From: Clostridia bacterium
GTDB taxonomy: Bacteria; Bacillota_A; Clostridia; Christensenellales; Aristaeellaceae
Assembly (NCBI GenBank): GCA_017481065.1
Contig: JAFUPT010000133.1
Location: 1 to 5,475, forward strand
Direction of reading: 5' to 3'
Length of the DNA: 5,475 nucleotides
In this document: one piece after another, positions 5,372-5,475 of the stretch
Layout of the letters: the number at the start of each line of letters is the position of its first letter
Numbering within the stretch: position 1 is the stretch's first letter
The notes under the pieces: generated by a model
Told to the model about the DNA's origin: nothing
What the model saw: the letters and a program-made list of their open reading frames with translations, nothing else
Database searches by the model: none
Made by a program: the position numbers and the translations under genes

Positions 5372-5475
5372 ATGTCCGAGGTACGGATCCGCGAAAATGA
5401 ATCATTGGAAAGCGCACTGCGTCGTTTCAAGCGCAAGACCGCTCGTGATGGCATTCTTGCTGAAGCAAGAAAGCG
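5372..5475 (+). CDS. rpsU: Small ribosomal subunit protein bS21, 5' part, 3' end outside window
   Basis: bS21 is a small basic protein of the 30S subunit, located near the anti-Shine-Dalgarno end of 16S rRNA. The first 34 complete codons are present. They begin [20 protein letters not shown], which matches the family start almost exactly, and continue into a basic stretch, [14 protein letters not shown]. About 20-25 more residues, rich in Arg and Lys, are expected outside the window. ATG 5372 follows the strong GGGGAGGG (5357-5364) by seven bases. Several CGT, GCT and ATT/CTT codons appear, in contrast to the C/G-ending codons upstream, consistent with a highly expressed ribosomal gene. It has its own promoter. 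In many Bacillota the next gene is yqeY (a GatB/YqeY-domain protein). Confidence 0.96.
   Translation, partial: MSEVRIRENESLESALRRFKRKTARDGILAEARK

Noticed and set aside
1..5475. A novel system hidden in the window
   Set aside because: Every coding stretch belongs to a well-known family in its usual order. The gaps are short (at most 181 bases) and hold only promoters and stem-loops.

Overview
The window is an ordinary, tightly packed stretch of a GC-rich bacterial chromosome with every gene on the + strand. The gene order is dnaK (3' end only), dnaJ, prmA, rsmE, mtaB, a HIT-family gene, then the first 34 codons of rpsU. The dnaK-dnaJ-prmA-rsmE-mtaB order is the one known from the heat-shock dnaK operon of Bacillus subtilis and many Clostridia (hrcA-grpE-dnaK-dnaJ-yqeT-yqeU-yqeV), and rpsU follows in many Bacillota. 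The strong Shine-Dalgarno sequences, the presence of MtaB and the GC-rich codon choice suggest a high-GC member of the Bacillota, probably class Clostridia. I cannot name a genus from sequence alone.

Layout. Positions 1-497 hold the C-terminal part of DnaK. Positions 498-667 are a 170-base gap packed with stem-loops: a perfect 9-bp hairpin just after dnaK, then a palindrome-rich block resembling dispersed intergenic repeats. Positions 668-1801 hold dnaJ. Positions 1802-1878 hold a near-consensus vegetative promoter whose -35 hexamer overlaps the dnaJ stop codon, followed by a 10-bp hairpin that would lie at or next to the 5' end of its transcript. Positions 1879-4832 hold prmA, rsmE and mtaB, which abut or overlap (TAA directly followed by ATG, then an ATGA overlap) and are probably translationally coupled. 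The HIT gene at 4858-5190 has its own consensus ribosome binding site. Positions 5191-5371 contain an AT-rich inverted repeat, a second near-consensus vegetative promoter and the rpsU leader. rpsU starts at 5372 and runs off the window.

How the genes work together. DnaK and DnaJ form the Hsp70 folding machine. The next three genes modify the translation apparatus: PrmA methylates ribosomal protein L11, RsmE methylates U1498 of 16S rRNA, and MtaB adds a methylthio group to t6A37 of tRNA. rpsU encodes small-subunit protein bS21. The internal promoter after dnaJ would let the modification genes be expressed without heat-shock induction, while read-through from the dnaK operon promoter (outside the window) would add to it under stress.

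I found no mobile element, CRISPR array, tRNA, rRNA, defence gene or unknown protein family. The points most worth a second look are regulatory: the internal promoter with its 5' hairpin, and the structured dnaK-dnaJ spacer.
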